A stretch of DNA of 64,000 nucleotides from Holophagaceae bacterium. Lineage in GTDB: Bacteria; Acidobacteriota; Holophagae; Holophagales; Holophagaceae. Of this stretch, positions 31,498 through 40,537 are shown one piece after another. The stretch lies in contig JADKJH010000002.1 in NCBI GenBank assembly GCA_016722505.1, positions 523,374-587,373 of the forward strand. The letters run 5' to 3'. Each line of letters begins with the position of its first letter. The stretch's first letter is position 1. A program made the translations under genes and the position numbers. Under the pieces are notes generated by a model. It searched no databases and was not told the origin of the DNA. It saw nothing but the letters and a program-made list of their open reading frames with translations.

Positions 31498-32619
31498 TCA
31501 AGCCTTGGCAGCGGGTTCCAAAAACTGCTGCTCGAAGGTGGCCATGTCGAGATGGCCCTGGTCCGGAACAAGAGGTGCCTGCGTTTCACGCAGCCGCTTG
31601 ATTTCAGCTTGGTACCATTCCACGACAGGCTTGCCAATGCGAAGGCTGGGCAATTCCCGGGTGAGGTCGCTTGGCTGGATCATGCAGATCCAACCCCGGT
31701 CGTAGGGGCTAGCGCTCACCGGCGCCGCGTCAGACTGCAGGCTGTTGTTCTCCACCGTCACGCGGCCGCTGAGAGGCGCACCGAAGTGCACCGACTCAGA
31801 GCCATGCTTCAGGGTGAAGAGCGTCTCGCCCTGCTGGACCGTCAAGCCATGGCTGGGAACCACCACTTCGTTGATGATGCCCATGGCCTTGCGGGCGAAG
31901 TCGTCAATGCCGACGCGGACCTGGCCGCTGGGCTCGATGCGCGCCCAGGTGTGGCCCGGCGCCACAAAAGCCCCCCCTGGCACACAGAACTCGTTGGAAG
32001 GGATGGATTCAGCCATAGCAGGGCTGACGATCCGTACCGTGGGCTGGCGCTGGGCTTCGAGCCGGGCTTCGCGCTTCAGCAGCAGCTTACGCGCGAACTC
32101 AGCCAGTTCATCGGCAGTGAAGGGTTTCTGCACGTATTCCGAAGCCCCGAATTGCAGCGTCTCCACAGCAGTCTCGATGGTTCCGTATCCGGTGATGACC
32201 ACCACGTCCACATCGGGGCGCAGGTGTTTCACAGCCTTCACCACCTCGACGCCGCTCATCTCCGGCATCTTCATATCGGTGAAGACAAAATCGTAATTAT
32301 TGCGCTGCACCAGCCCCAAGGCTTCCGGTCCGGTTTCCACCGTATCAACGTTGTATCCCTCCAGCACCAGGATGCGCCGGAAAGAATCCAGGACCACCGA
32401 CTCATCGTCCACAGCAAGGATGCGTGCCTTGGGGTGGGCCACTTCCACGCGTTTAAGGGACTTGGCCTCGTCGGTGAAGTCCAGGCGCAGCGACAGGTTC
32501 AACACCGCCTCCCGGGCCTGCCGCTCCCGCTTCTCGCGGTGGCGGCGCGCGCTTTCGCGCACCAGGAAATCGATGCCTGCGAAGGCTACGAACATCAGAA
32601 GGATGAGAAGGGCGGTCAT
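31498..32619 (-). CDS. Membrane-anchored receiver protein fused to a GcvH-like domain
   Basis: 373 residues with an unusual domain order: one N-terminal membrane helix (about 3-20), a basic linker, a complete receiver domain (DD at 71-72, phospho-Asp 115 in FTDMKMPE, Lys 165 in YVQKPF), then a glycine-cleavage H-like domain (about 210-330: HTWARIEPSGQVRVGIDD ... PYDRGWI). At the lipoylation site the family motif ESVK reads ESVH (His 278), so it is unlikely to carry lipoate. There is no DNA-binding or enzymatic output. It lies 10 bp after the haem-type kinase gene and is its obvious partner. Confidence 0.85.
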   Translation of the reverse strand: MTALLILLMFVAFAGIDFLVRESARRHREKRERQAREAVLNLSLRLDFTDEAKSLKRVEVAHPKARILAVDDESVVLDSFRRILVLEGYNVDTVETGPEALGLVQRNNYDFVFTDMKMPEMSGVEVVKAVKHLRPDVDVVVITGYGTIETAVETLQFGASEYVQKPFTADELAEFARKLLLKREARLEAQRQPTVRIVSPAMAESIPSNEFCVPGGAFVAPGHTWARIEPSGQVRVGIDDFARKAMGIINEVVVPSHGLTVQQGETLFTLKHGSESVHFGAPLSGRVTVENNSLQSDAAPVSASPYDRGWICMIQPSDLTRELPSLRIGKPVVEWYQAEIKRLRETQAPLVPDQGHLDMATFEQQFLEPAAKA

Positions 32620-32629
32620 GGGGGCCTCC

Positions 32630-34156
32630 TTAGGTGGAGTGGGTTTCGGGTGGGGGTTTCACTGGCGCGGGCGGAGGCACTTCTGGAAGGCTGACAGTGA
32701 ATCGCGCCCCATGTCCTGGCTCGCTTTGAACATCAATATTTCCGCCGTGGCTTTCGATGATTCCCCAGGTCACAGCAAGGCCCAACCCGGTGCCCCGGGT
32801 GCCTTTGGTTGAGAAGAATGGTTCGAAAAGGTGCGGCAGGTTCTCCGCAGGGATCCCCTGGCCGTTGTCCTCGATGATCAGATCGACGGATCCCCCATGG
32901 GCGCGGGAGGATAGCCGGATTTCTCCGCCCTCGGATCCGAGGGCGTCCGCGGCGTTGAGCAAAAGATTCACCATCACCTGCTGGATCTGGTTCGCATCGG
33001 CAAAGGCGGTGGGCAGATCGTCCGCCAAGTCCAGAGCGAGGCTCACGTGGCTCATTTGGAGCTGCTTCATCACCACGGCAACAGCATGGCGCACCACCTC
33101 GTTCAAATCCGTGGGCTTCCGCGAGGGTGGCGTGGGTCGCGCAAAGTCCAGCAATCCGCGGATGATGCCCCGGCATCGGATGGTTTCACGGATGATCACG
33201 TCCAGGTCCTCAGATGCCGGGACGTCGGACTCGAAACGCTTCTTCAGCAGCGACGCGTAACTGAGGACCCCCGTAAGCGGGTTGTTGATCTCATGGGCTA
33301 TGCCCGCGGCCAGGCGGCCGACGGATGCCAGCTTGTCCGCCTGGGCGAGCTGGAGCTGCGTATCAGCCAACCGATGGGTCATCTGGTTGAATGCCGTCGC
33401 CAGATCGCCGAGTTCGTCTTGCGCCATGACAGGGATCGTAGTGGCCAAGTCTCCATCCGCCACGCGCCGAGTGCCTTCCAGAAGCGCGGTGACGGGTTTC
33501 AGCACCAGCTGGCGGTTGAGCCACCAGAGGATCAGGCTGCTGGCGAGGAAGGCCAACATTGCAAGGGCCATCATCATCGCGCGGCTGCGGGCGATTTCCG
33601 CATCGGCCTCCGCCATGGAGACATTCACATCCAGGACGCCAAGGATCCGTTGTGTCGGACTGTGGGCATGGCAGGAGGCGGTGTAGCAGGACGCTTCATT
33701 GGGAATGGGATTGATAATGCCCAGCACCCGTGTGCCGTCCCCCGCGGGGAAGATGCGGGCCCGCGCCTGGATGCCCAGCTTCTCCAGCGGACGGCCTTCA
33801 GCATGGCAGGCGTAGCAAGCCTCTCCACGGATATCCAAGACGGTTCCGATTTCCCCTTTGTCCGAGGAAAACATGATCTGCCCCTCTTTATTGAAGAGGC
33901 GGACCTTACGGATGCCTTCGCTCTGCAGCTCACCGATGGCGCGGATCTGCCGATGGAGATTCTCCCGGCGGTTCTCGAGCATATCGAAGTGGGTACTGCT
34001 CTTGATCGTCTCGCTGAGCTGGTCGGCACTGCGGGTGCGTTCCGAGACTAGCTGGGCCGTATGGGTGCGCACGATGGACACGGTCATCAATCCTATGACC
34101 GCCGCCGTCACCAGCCCGGCGCCAAGGATCAGTCGCGTGCCGATACGCGTGCGCAT
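32630..34156 (-). CDS. Sensor histidine kinase with c-type haem motifs in the periplasmic sensor
   Basis: 508 residues. Helices at about 8-28 and 192-213 flank a periplasmic domain that contains CYACH (114-118) and CYTASCH (157-163, CX4CH), the type of motif that binds c haem covalently. HAMP follows, then the HisKA box GIAHEINNPLTG (His 288) and an ATPase domain with NLLLNAADAL, DNGQGIP and GTGLGLAVT. By architecture it should sense redox state or a gas via haem. It is encoded 4 bp after the NrfD gene in the same operon and next to multihaem cytochromes. Confidence 0.88.
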   Translation of the reverse strand: MRTRIGTRLILGAGLVTAAVIGLMTVSIVRTHTAQLVSERTRSADQLSETIKSSTHFDMLENRRENLHRQIRAIGELQSEGIRKVRLFNKEGQIMFSSDKGEIGTVLDIRGEACYACHAEGRPLEKLGIQARARIFPAGDGTRVLGIINPIPNEASCYTASCHAHSPTQRILGVLDVNVSMAEADAEIARSRAMMMALAMLAFLASSLILWWLNRQLVLKPVTALLEGTRRVADGDLATTIPVMAQDELGDLATAFNQMTHRLADTQLQLAQADKLASVGRLAAGIAHEINNPLTGVLSYASLLKKRFESDVPASEDLDVIIRETIRCRGIIRGLLDFARPTPPSRKPTDLNEVVRHAVAVVMKQLQMSHVSLALDLADDLPTAFADANQIQQVMVNLLLNAADALGSEGGEIRLSSRAHGGSVDLIIEDNGQGIPAENLPHLFEPFFSTKGTRGTGLGLAVTWGIIESHGGNIDVQSEPGHGARFTVSLPEVPPPAPVKPPPETHST

Positions 34157-34160
34157 CTAT

Positions 34161-35330
34161 TCAACTCCCTCCTAACCCGCCTTCAGTGGAAACCGTTTGC
34201 TCCGGGAAGATCTTCAGGTACCTCACCGCGAGCGCAAATGCCGCCATGCCGATGCCCACGAGGCCAACGGAAATGATGATCTCCGGGAGGGAGGGCACGT
34301 AACGCACCCCCGCGGCCCCTTCCATGCCAGTGATGCTCACGTTCAGGCGATTGACGACGAAGCCCAGCACCGCGAGGAATGATCCGGTCACCAGCCATCT
34401 GGGATTGGTGCGCAGACGGCGGAAGGAAAGCATGGCCACGGGCAGCAGCACTCCTAGCACGAATTCCACCAGGAACATGCGGCCTTCGTATGTGAAGTCC
34501 GTGATCGCGCCAAAGGCGCCGTTCCGGCTGATGGCCTGCAGCCGCATCAGGCCGTAGAGGCCCAAAGCCACGACCATGGCGCGCGCAAGGGGTTCCAGAA
34601 GATCCATCTCCAGGTGGCGGCCAAAAGCCCGCTGGCTCATGTAGGATTCCAGAATCACCATGCCGATGCCTGCCCCGATAGCCGAAATGTAGAAGAAGAG
34701 CGGCAGTAGCTGCGAGTACCAAAGCGGGTGCAGTTTCGAGGGCACGATCAGGTAAAGAGACCCCAATGAAGACTGGTGCAGCGTCGAAAGCAGCACGCCC
34801 GCGATCACCAGCGGGGTGATGATGCCGTGGATGATGCGCACCGGCGTGTGGAAACCGAACCGTTCAAGCACCACCGGCGCGAATTCGACGGCGAGGATGG
34901 TGGTGTAGAGCATCACGCACCAAGCGACCTCGAACATGACCGAGTGGGGGTTCCAATACACAATGGCATGCCAGATGCGCCAGGGCTGGCCCAGATCGAA
35001 CATGAGGGCCATGATCACGAAGATGTAGCCTAGAAATCCCGTCAGGATCGTGGGCCGCACGATGGGTTCGAATTTTTTTAGATTGAAGAGATGGACGACC
35101 GCCGTAAGCGTGAAGGCGCCAGCCGCTAGCCCCACGCCGCAAAGCAAGTCGAACCCGATCCAAAGGCCCCACGGGAATTTATCGCTCAGGTGCGTGACCG
35201 CGCCAAGCCCCTTGGAAAAGCGCATCACCGTGACGATGCAGAAAGGGATGAAAAGCAATCCGAAAAAGATGGTCCAGAATCCAGGACGGAACCGTTTCGT
35301 GGGCAGCGCGGCAGAAGTAGAAGCGCTCAT
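34161..35330 (-). CDS. NrfD/PsrC-family integral membrane subunit
   Basis: 389 residues with eight to ten predicted membrane helices, matching the NrfD/polysulphide reductase family (PWGLWIGFDLLCGVGLAAGAF, then AIVYWNPHSVMFEVAWCVML). These proteins exchange electrons with menaquinone and pair with a four-cluster ferredoxin subunit. Such a subunit is encoded directly upstream with a 4-bp start/stop overlap. No catalytic molybdenum subunit is present nearby, so the acceptor side is probably the cytochromes of this locus, as in Geobacter Cbc complexes (inference). Confidence 0.9.
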   Translation of the reverse strand: MSASTSAALPTKRFRPGFWTIFFGLLFIPFCIVTVMRFSKGLGAVTHLSDKFPWGLWIGFDLLCGVGLAAGAFTLTAVVHLFNLKKFEPIVRPTILTGFLGYIFVIMALMFDLGQPWRIWHAIVYWNPHSVMFEVAWCVMLYTTILAVEFAPVVLERFGFHTPVRIIHGIITPLVIAGVLLSTLHQSSLGSLYLIVPSKLHPLWYSQLLPLFFYISAIGAGIGMVILESYMSQRAFGRHLEMDLLEPLARAMVVALGLYGLMRLQAISRNGAFGAITDFTYEGRMFLVEFVLGVLLPVAMLSFRRLRTNPRWLVTGSFLAVLGFVVNRLNVSITGMEGAAGVRYVPSLPEIIISVGLVGIGMAAFALAVRYLKIFPEQTVSTEGGLGGS

Positions 35331-36103
35331 GACGGCCTCCCCGTGTGCGAATCATCCGTGATGCCCGGCGTTTTTTGCGTCGGATGATGGGCAGAGACCA
35401 CTTCCCTGCGCGCGGTGATCCAGTGCACGCCGTAGAGGAACACACCCCACACGGCAACGAAATCTGGAATGTTCGAGAGCACCTGCCAAGTCCGCATGGC
35501 TGGCGGCTCGCTGGGGAGCCCCGTCTTGAGGCCCAGCTTTTCGAAAGGTTGATTCGAAAGCATCATCACCGAGGTGCCGCCGGCCTCTGTCAATCCGTAG
35601 ATGTGGTCCAAGTAGCCCGATGGATTTTGGCGGATGCGGTCCTTGGCTTCCCGGATGAGATCGGCCCGGCTGCCGAAAATCGTCGCACTGGCAGGGCAGG
35701 CCTCAGCGCAAGCAGTGGGTTCGCCCTTCTTCACCCGGCTGGTGCACATGATGCACTTGCCGATGATGGGCACCGCGCGGTCCCACTGGTACTTCGGAAC
35801 ATCAAAGGGGCAGGCCATCATGCAGTAGCGGCAGCCCATGCATTTTTCCGCGTCGTAGACCACGGGGCCTTCCGGCGTCTTGTGCAGCGCGCCCACGGGG
35901 CAGACCGAGGCGCAGGTGGGCACGAGGCAATGCATGCACAAGCGCCGCATGTAACTGTCCCCTTTGGGCTGGACAGTGGTCCAGGTGTAGGCGCTGGTCT
36001 CATCCTCGACGGGGCCAGGGAGCTTGTTCTGCTCCTTGCACGCCGAGGCGCAGGCGCCACATCCGATGCAGCGGGTCGCGTCAAAAAGGAGTCCTACGGT
36101 CAC
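35327..36103 (-). CDS. 4Fe-4S ferredoxin-type subunit (HybA/DmsB/NrfC-like)
   Basis: 258 residues from a GTG at 36103 preceded by TAGGAG (product MTVGLLFDATRCIGC). It has four Cys clusters: CIGCGACASACKEQ, CMHCLVPTCASVCPVGAL, CMGCRYCMMACPFDVP and CIMCTSRVKKGEPTACAEACP, the standard electron wire of DMSO-reductase-like complexes. A C-terminal hydrophobic helix (VLSNIPDFVAVWGVFLYGVH) anchors it. No signal peptide is seen. First gene of the FeS-NrfD-kinase-receiver operon. Confidence 0.9.
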   Translation of the reverse strand: MTVGLLFDATRCIGCGACASACKEQNKLPGPVEDETSAYTWTTVQPKGDSYMRRLCMHCLVPTCASVCPVGALHKTPEGPVVYDAEKCMGCRYCMMACPFDVPKYQWDRAVPIIGKCIMCTSRVKKGEPTACAEACPASATIFGSRADLIREAKDRIRQNPSGYLDHIYGLTEAGGTSVMMLSNQPFEKLGLKTGLPSEPPAMRTWQVLSNIPDFVAVWGVFLYGVHWITARREVVSAHHPTQKTPGITDDSHTGRPS

Positions 36104-36546
36104 GGACGCTCCTACATGAAAACATCCGATCACTCATCGGGATGTTTTAAGGAAAGCTCTACCCACACTCCATCGGAGTCAATCGAATTGGATCGTCGGA
36201 GTCCGAAAGTGTGAGCTTTGTCACTACCTCGCAGATTTCCAATCACCAATCAATGGAACCCATCTCAAAGGGGCCGTAAAAAAAATCCACCCCGCGCGAC
36301 CGGTCGTCCGACTTGTGATCTTCGTCGCTGGATCAGTTCGAAAGACAGCGCCATGATGCTGGCGTCCCTCTGCCCGGATTTTGCAATTCGGATCGGGGCG
36401 AGGTGATGTTTTCCAGCACAGATGAACCGGGTATCTTGGCTCCCTGGCGCCTGCATTGGTTTCTGATTTCTGTTTTCTCTTTCGGATATTTCCCAACCCC
36501 GGTCCCCGGATTCCCCAGAGACCTTTCTCATCATCCAGGAGGCGCC
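36104..36546. other. Divergent regulatory region between FeS operon and monohaem cytochrome
   Basis: 443 bases without a supported gene. It holds the hairpin at 36119-36148 and a direct repeat TCGGAGTC at 36173-36180 and 36196-36203 (23-base spacing, about two helical turns), flanked by CACACT and AGTGTG. Together these look like a regulator-binding region serving both directions. No clear -10/-35 pair was identified. Confidence 0.4.
36119..36148. promoter_or_regulatory. Hairpin just upstream of the FeS-subunit gene
   Basis: AAAACATCCGAT pairs with ATCGGGATGTTTT (one bulged G) around a 5-base loop, ending only a few bases from the ribosome site of the FeS gene on the minus strand. It could be a leader control structure or the stop of a plus-strand transcript. 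Confidence 0.4.
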
Positions 36547-36801
36547 ATGCGTCGTTCCACCACCCTTCTGCTGGTAGCTGCAGCATTCATTTGCGCCCTG
36601 CCGGCCTCCGCCAAAATGCCCTGGGTCAAGGAAGCCCAGAAGCTCGGATTCAATAATGTCCAGAACTGCAAGTCCTGCCACGCAGGCGAGAAGAACGATG
36701 CCAAGAACCTGACCCCGATGGGCAAGTTCCTGATGGATCAAAAGGCCAAGAACAAGGCCGACAAAGTCGACCTGAACTGGCTCAAGGACTTCAAAAAATA
36801 G
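36547..36801 (+). CDS. Small periplasmic monohaem cytochrome c
   Basis: 84 residues: a signal peptide (MRRSTTLLLVAAAFICALPASA) followed by about 62 mature residues with one haem site, CKSCH, near residue 41, and Met candidates as distal ligand (LTPMGKFLM). AGGAGG lies four bases before the ATG. A soluble electron shuttle between the inner-membrane cytochromes encoded around it and later carriers would fit, but is inferred from position only. Confidence 0.85.
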   Translation: MRRSTTLLLVAAAFICALPASAKMPWVKEAQKLGFNNVQNCKSCHAGEKNDAKNLTPMGKFLMDQKAKNKADKVDLNWLKDFKK

Positions 36802-36824
36802 TTTCAGCGATAGGGCTCATGGAC

Positions 36825-36857
36825 AAAGCGGCGCGGATGGATTCCGCGCCGCTTTTT
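36825..36857. terminator. Bidirectional terminator between convergent cytochrome genes
   Basis: Perfect 13-bp stem AAAGCGGCGCGGA/TCCGCGCCGCTTT with a 5-base loop and T/A ends on both sides. It lies between the monohaem cytochrome (plus) and the NapC-like gene (minus). Confidence 0.9.
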
Positions 36858-36881
36858 CTTAGTGCTCAGGAAGGTCCCGGA

Positions 36882-38300
36882 TCAGGGCTGGGCCAAGTCT
36901 TTCAGAATCTTCGGATCAGCCTCATCCTGCGCCAGCAAGGAGTGGCAGAGCGCGCAGTCCTGGGAGATCTTGCGGCCATCAGCGGTCTTGTGTTCGTCGT
37001 CGTGGCAGCGGAAACAACCAGTCGCCGCCGTATGCCCAAGGAAGCTTGGATAGGCGCCCCAGGCGATCTTCATGCTGGGCCAGACATTGGAATTGTAGAT
37101 GCCCTGCACGCTCGCCACCGCCGTATCGATGGCCTGAGCCTTCGCCTTTGCGACATCAGGATAAGAGGCCGAATAGAAGCCTTGGATTGTCTGCCGTATT
37201 TTCTCGGAAGCCTCCTCCCGTGTGGCATAGGTGCCTTTAAGCGCTTTCACCGCCTCCCGGTGGATGAAAGGCAAGGTCCGATCGATCCGGCCATCCTGGA
37301 TGGCGGTGTCAACCTCTCCATCAGGCAGCCGGTAAATGTGCGAAGGCCGGTTGTGGCAATCCACGCAGTCCATATTCCGCGACTCCTTGGTTGGTTTCGC
37401 GGGGGCGGTGGTGGCCTTGTAGATCCGATGCGTGCCATCGGGCAGTGTCAAATCCACGTCGCCGATGGTTTCGCGTTTCTCGTCCGACACATAGCTCACG
37501 TGGACGCCACGATCCACATGCCAGTGGATGCCTCGGGACGTGGAGCCCATGGTTCCGCCCACGTGTAGCAGCAGGGCCGTCTTCTTCTCGGTGTTCGATT
37601 CATCCTCATCGAACTTCGTGATGACCTTCAGGCGGTCGCCCACGAATTTTGTCGGCCAATGGCACTGTTCGCAGGTGTCGCGCGCTGGACGCAGGTTGTG
37701 GACGGGAGTCGGAATGGGCCTCTCATAGAGTTTGAACAACACCGATACGAGCTGCCAGGAACCGGAGAGTTTCGATTTGACGAACCAACTCGCCCCGGAT
37801 CCGATGTGGCACTCCACGCACTTGACCCTCGAATGCGGTGAGCGCTGGTAGGTGGTGTACTCAGGCGCCATCACGCTGTGGCAGGCGGTGCCGCAGAATT
37901 TCGTGGATCCCATCACCTCAACCCCCTTGTAGGTTGCGGTAGCGACGATGACCACATTGATGACTGTGAGCGCCGCGATGATCAGCACGGTTTTGCGGAC
38001 CCGGACCATATTCAGATCGATGATCGGAAAGTCCTCTGCTGGCGGTTCTTCACCAGCCTCCAGCGCGAGCCGGGCTTTGCGCCGAGCCCGCCAGAGTCCG
38101 AACGGAATCAGGAGCAGGCCCGCCACAAAGAAGGCGGGGACCACGAAGAAGGCCATGATCCCGACGTAAGGGCCGCCGCTGAAACCCACCAGATCGATGG
38201 CGAACAGGGTAAGGAAGATGATTGCGCTGATGGTGGTGACCACCACGCCCGCTAGGCTGATGGGATTCCGCGAAACCTTCGCGAACAGATTCTTCATCAT
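36882..38300 (-). CDS. NapC/NirT-type inner-membrane multihaem cytochrome (ImcH-like)
   Basis: About 472 residues with three membrane helices in the first 130 residues, then a periplasmic region with six haem motifs: CGTACH (CX3CH), CVECH, CEQCH, CVDCH, CFRCH and CALCH. NapC-type proteins oxidise menaquinol; the three-helix layout recalls ImcH, used by Geobacter for high-potential external acceptors (analogy, not proven). The start is ATG 38300 behind GGAG; a longer in-frame start at 38330 lacks one. It is transcribed divergently from the two CbcL-like genes. Confidence 0.87.
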   Translation of the reverse strand: MMKNLFAKVSRNPISLAGVVVTTISAIIFLTLFAIDLVGFSGGPYVGIMAFFVVPAFFVAGLLLIPFGLWRARRKARLALEAGEEPPAEDFPIIDLNMVRVRKTVLIIAALTVINVVIVATATYKGVEVMGSTKFCGTACHSVMAPEYTTYQRSPHSRVKCVECHIGSGASWFVKSKLSGSWQLVSVLFKLYERPIPTPVHNLRPARDTCEQCHWPTKFVGDRLKVITKFDEDESNTEKKTALLLHVGGTMGSTSRGIHWHVDRGVHVSYVSDEKRETIGDVDLTLPDGTHRIYKATTAPAKPTKESRNMDCVDCHNRPSHIYRLPDGEVDTAIQDGRIDRTLPFIHREAVKALKGTYATREEASEKIRQTIQGFYSASYPDVAKAKAQAIDTAVASVQGIYNSNVWPSMKIAWGAYPSFLGHTAATGCFRCHDDEHKTADGRKISQDCALCHSLLAQDEADPKILKDLAQP

Positions 38301-38555
38301 TAGGAACTCCGTAGGATCATGTTTCAACATTGATTAGCATAGGGTAATTGGCCTGGTGAGAAGCGCCAAGATCCTGGTGGGCAGCGCAGTTGTGATGGAT
38401 GCCACGGGCCATGCCGCATAGCCATGCCACGGTGGACGGTACTTGGTCACAACTAGGCTGGCATTGGGTCAATCGCCTGGACAAGGGCGTGCCGACGGGC
38501 AGAATGAAATCCAAGGGCCTCCTGGAGTTGCATGGAAGCCCTCCACGAGGCAAAT

Positions 38556-40454
38556 ATGTCCTTCGTCCTGGCTGGAATGCTCTCGGTAATCCTGTCAACG
38601 GCCGTGCCCACTGCGCCGCCGGTGAAGGGACAGGAATGCGCGGGGTGCCACGAAGTGGATATTCCGCAGTTCGAAAAGAGCATCCACGGAAGCCTGGCGT
38701 GCCGGGATTGCCACAGTGGCATCGCCACGCTGCCTCACGCGGGCAAACCACCGATGGTCAACTGCGCGTCCTGCCATGCAGACGAGGCCAAGGAATACGC
38801 CAGGAGCGTCCATGGCAGCGCGAAAAAAAGCGGAATGGCCGACGCGGCGAGCTGCACATCCTGCCATGGCGCCCCCCACGGGATTCTCCCCGCCAGCGAT
38901 CCGGCTTCCAAGATCGCCAAGAAAAACATGGCCGATACCTGCGGCGCCTGCCATTCCAATCCTGATTTCCTCGCACGCCACAAGATCCCCTTCGCCAAGC
39001 CGGTGGAGGCCTATCGCCTGAGTGTCCATGGCCGGGCAGTGGCCCGCGGAGACAACAACGCGGCCTCCTGTTCCGACTGTCATGGCAGCCACAGCATCGT
39101 CTCTGGAAAAGATGAAAAGTCCGGGACGGGGCATGAATTGGTATCGAAAACCTGCGGGAAATGCCATTCAGACATATTGGAGGTGTACTCCCAGAGCGTA
39201 CACGGCATGGCCGTGAAGGCAGGCTCCAAGGGCGCTCCGGATTGCACGAGCTGCCACGGCGAACACAACCTTCTGGCCCCTTCCGAGGCCGGTTCCCTGG
39301 TGAATCCCGCCCGGGTCTCCACTGTGACCTGCGGGCGCTGCCATGCGGACGAGCGTCTGGCGGCCCGCTACAACATGGCCCAGGACAAGCTGCCCAGCTT
39401 CCAAGACAGTTTCCACGGGCTCGCCGCCCGAGGTGGATCCCAGACAGTCGCCAACTGCGCTTCCTGCCACGGCATCCACAACATCCTGGCCTCCACCGAT
39501 CCACGGTCCACCATCAACCCCAAGAACCTCGGCCAGACCTGCGGACGTTGCCACCCGGGCGTGGGCCAGCGCTTCGCCATCGGACCAGTGCATGTGCGGT
39601 CCGCCAGCATGAGTGAGCATTCCGTCGTGAAATGGATCCGTCTCACCTACCTGTGGCTGATCCCACTGACCATCGGCTTCATGCTCCTGCACAACGGCCT
39701 GGATTTCTTCGCCAAGCTACGGCGTGGCAGGCACATCCACGGAACCGGAGAACAGTTCCCGCGCATGAATCTGAAATTCCGCATCGGCCACGGCATGGTG
39801 GTAGTGAGCTTCATCACGCTGGTGGCCACAGGTTTCGCATTGAAATACCCCGAGGCAACCTGGGTCAAGTTCTTCTTCCTTTTCTCTCCAACCTTTAGGG
39901 GAATCATCCACCGCATCGCCGCCATCATCATCTCCGCTGGCACGCTCTTCCACCTGATCCAACTCATGGCCGTCAAGCGCGACCGAGTGATCGTCCCCGA
40001 GCTGTTGCCGGGCTGGCAGGACGCCAAAGATATCTTCAACATGTTCCGCTTCAACCTGGGCCTCTCCAAAACCCGGCCCACCTTCGGCATGTTCGGCTAC
40101 CCCGAGAAGATGGAGTACTGGGCTTTCATGTGGGGCACGGTGGTGATGGCCGTGACAGGTTTCCTGCTGTGGGCTGAGAACTGGAGCCTGAGCCACTTCC
40201 CGAAATGGGTGCTGGACGCAGCCACCACGGCCCACTGGTATGAGGCCATCCTCGCCACGCTCTCCATCCTCGTCTGGCACTGGTACCTGGTGATCTTCGA
40301 TCCAGATGTCTACCCCATGGACAAAGCCTGGATCACCGGAAGCACATCCGGCGACCATGTGCGCGAGACCCGGCCCGAGTACTACCGGAAAACCCTTGAG
40401 AAGCAGGGTGTCGAGCCTGAGATCGAACCAGAGATCGAACCTGACAACCCTTGA
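38556..40454 (+). CDS. Undecahaem cytochrome c fused to a b-type membrane domain (CbcL-like, copy A)
   Basis: 632 residues. A hydrophobic N-terminus, then 11 CXXCH motifs within about 340 residues (CAGCH, CRDCH, CASCH, CTSCH, CGACH, CSDCH, CGKCH, CTSCH, CGRCH, CASCH, CGRCH). A cytochrome b561/HydC-like domain with at least four helices and paired His follows. In Geobacter, CbcL has this design and passes quinol electrons to the periplasm at low potential. ATG 38556 follows GAGG; another in-frame ATG at 38532 follows TGGAG. The tail carries EIEPEIEP repeats. It is a paralogue of the next gene. Confidence 0.87.
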   Translation: MSFVLAGMLSVILSTAVPTAPPVKGQECAGCHEVDIPQFEKSIHGSLACRDCHSGIATLPHAGKPPMVNCASCHADEAKEYARSVHGSAKKSGMADAASCTSCHGAPHGILPASDPASKIAKKNMADTCGACHSNPDFLARHKIPFAKPVEAYRLSVHGRAVARGDNNAASCSDCHGSHSIVSGKDEKSGTGHELVSKTCGKCHSDILEVYSQSVHGMAVKAGSKGAPDCTSCHGEHNLLAPSEAGSLVNPARVSTVTCGRCHADERLAARYNMAQDKLPSFQDSFHGLAARGGSQTVANCASCHGIHNILASTDPRSTINPKNLGQTCGRCHPGVGQRFAIGPVHVRSASMSEHSVVKWIRLTYLWLIPLTIGFMLLHNGLDFFAKLRRGRHIHGTGEQFPRMNLKFRIGHGMVVVSFITLVATGFALKYPEATWVKFFFLFSPTFRGIIHRIAAIIISAGTLFHLIQLMAVKRDRVIVPELLPGWQDAKDIFNMFRFNLGLSKTRPTFGMFGYPEKMEYWAFMWGTVVMAVTGFLLWAENWSLSHFPKWVLDAATTAHWYEAILATLSILVWHWYLVIFDPDVYPMDKAWITGSTSGDHVRETRPEYYRKTLEKQGVEPEIEPEIEPDNP

Positions 40455-40481
40455 TACTTGATACCTGATGCCTGATACCCG
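40451..40481. repeat. Short tandem repeat between the twin cytochrome genes
   Basis: Degenerate tandem units of the form TGATACTTGATACC / TGATGCCTGATACC immediately after the stop of copy A. It has no coding role. Confidence 0.6.
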
Positions 40482-40537
40482 GCGCGCCTTTCGAATTCCC
40501 GCCTTCCAGTCCTTTTTCTATTCCACAGGAACACCCC

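Noticed and set aside
40416..40446. Tandem EIEP repeats at the end of the first b/c cytochrome as a separate repeat element
   Set aside because: Only two to three units within the coding tail; common low-complexity acidic ending.
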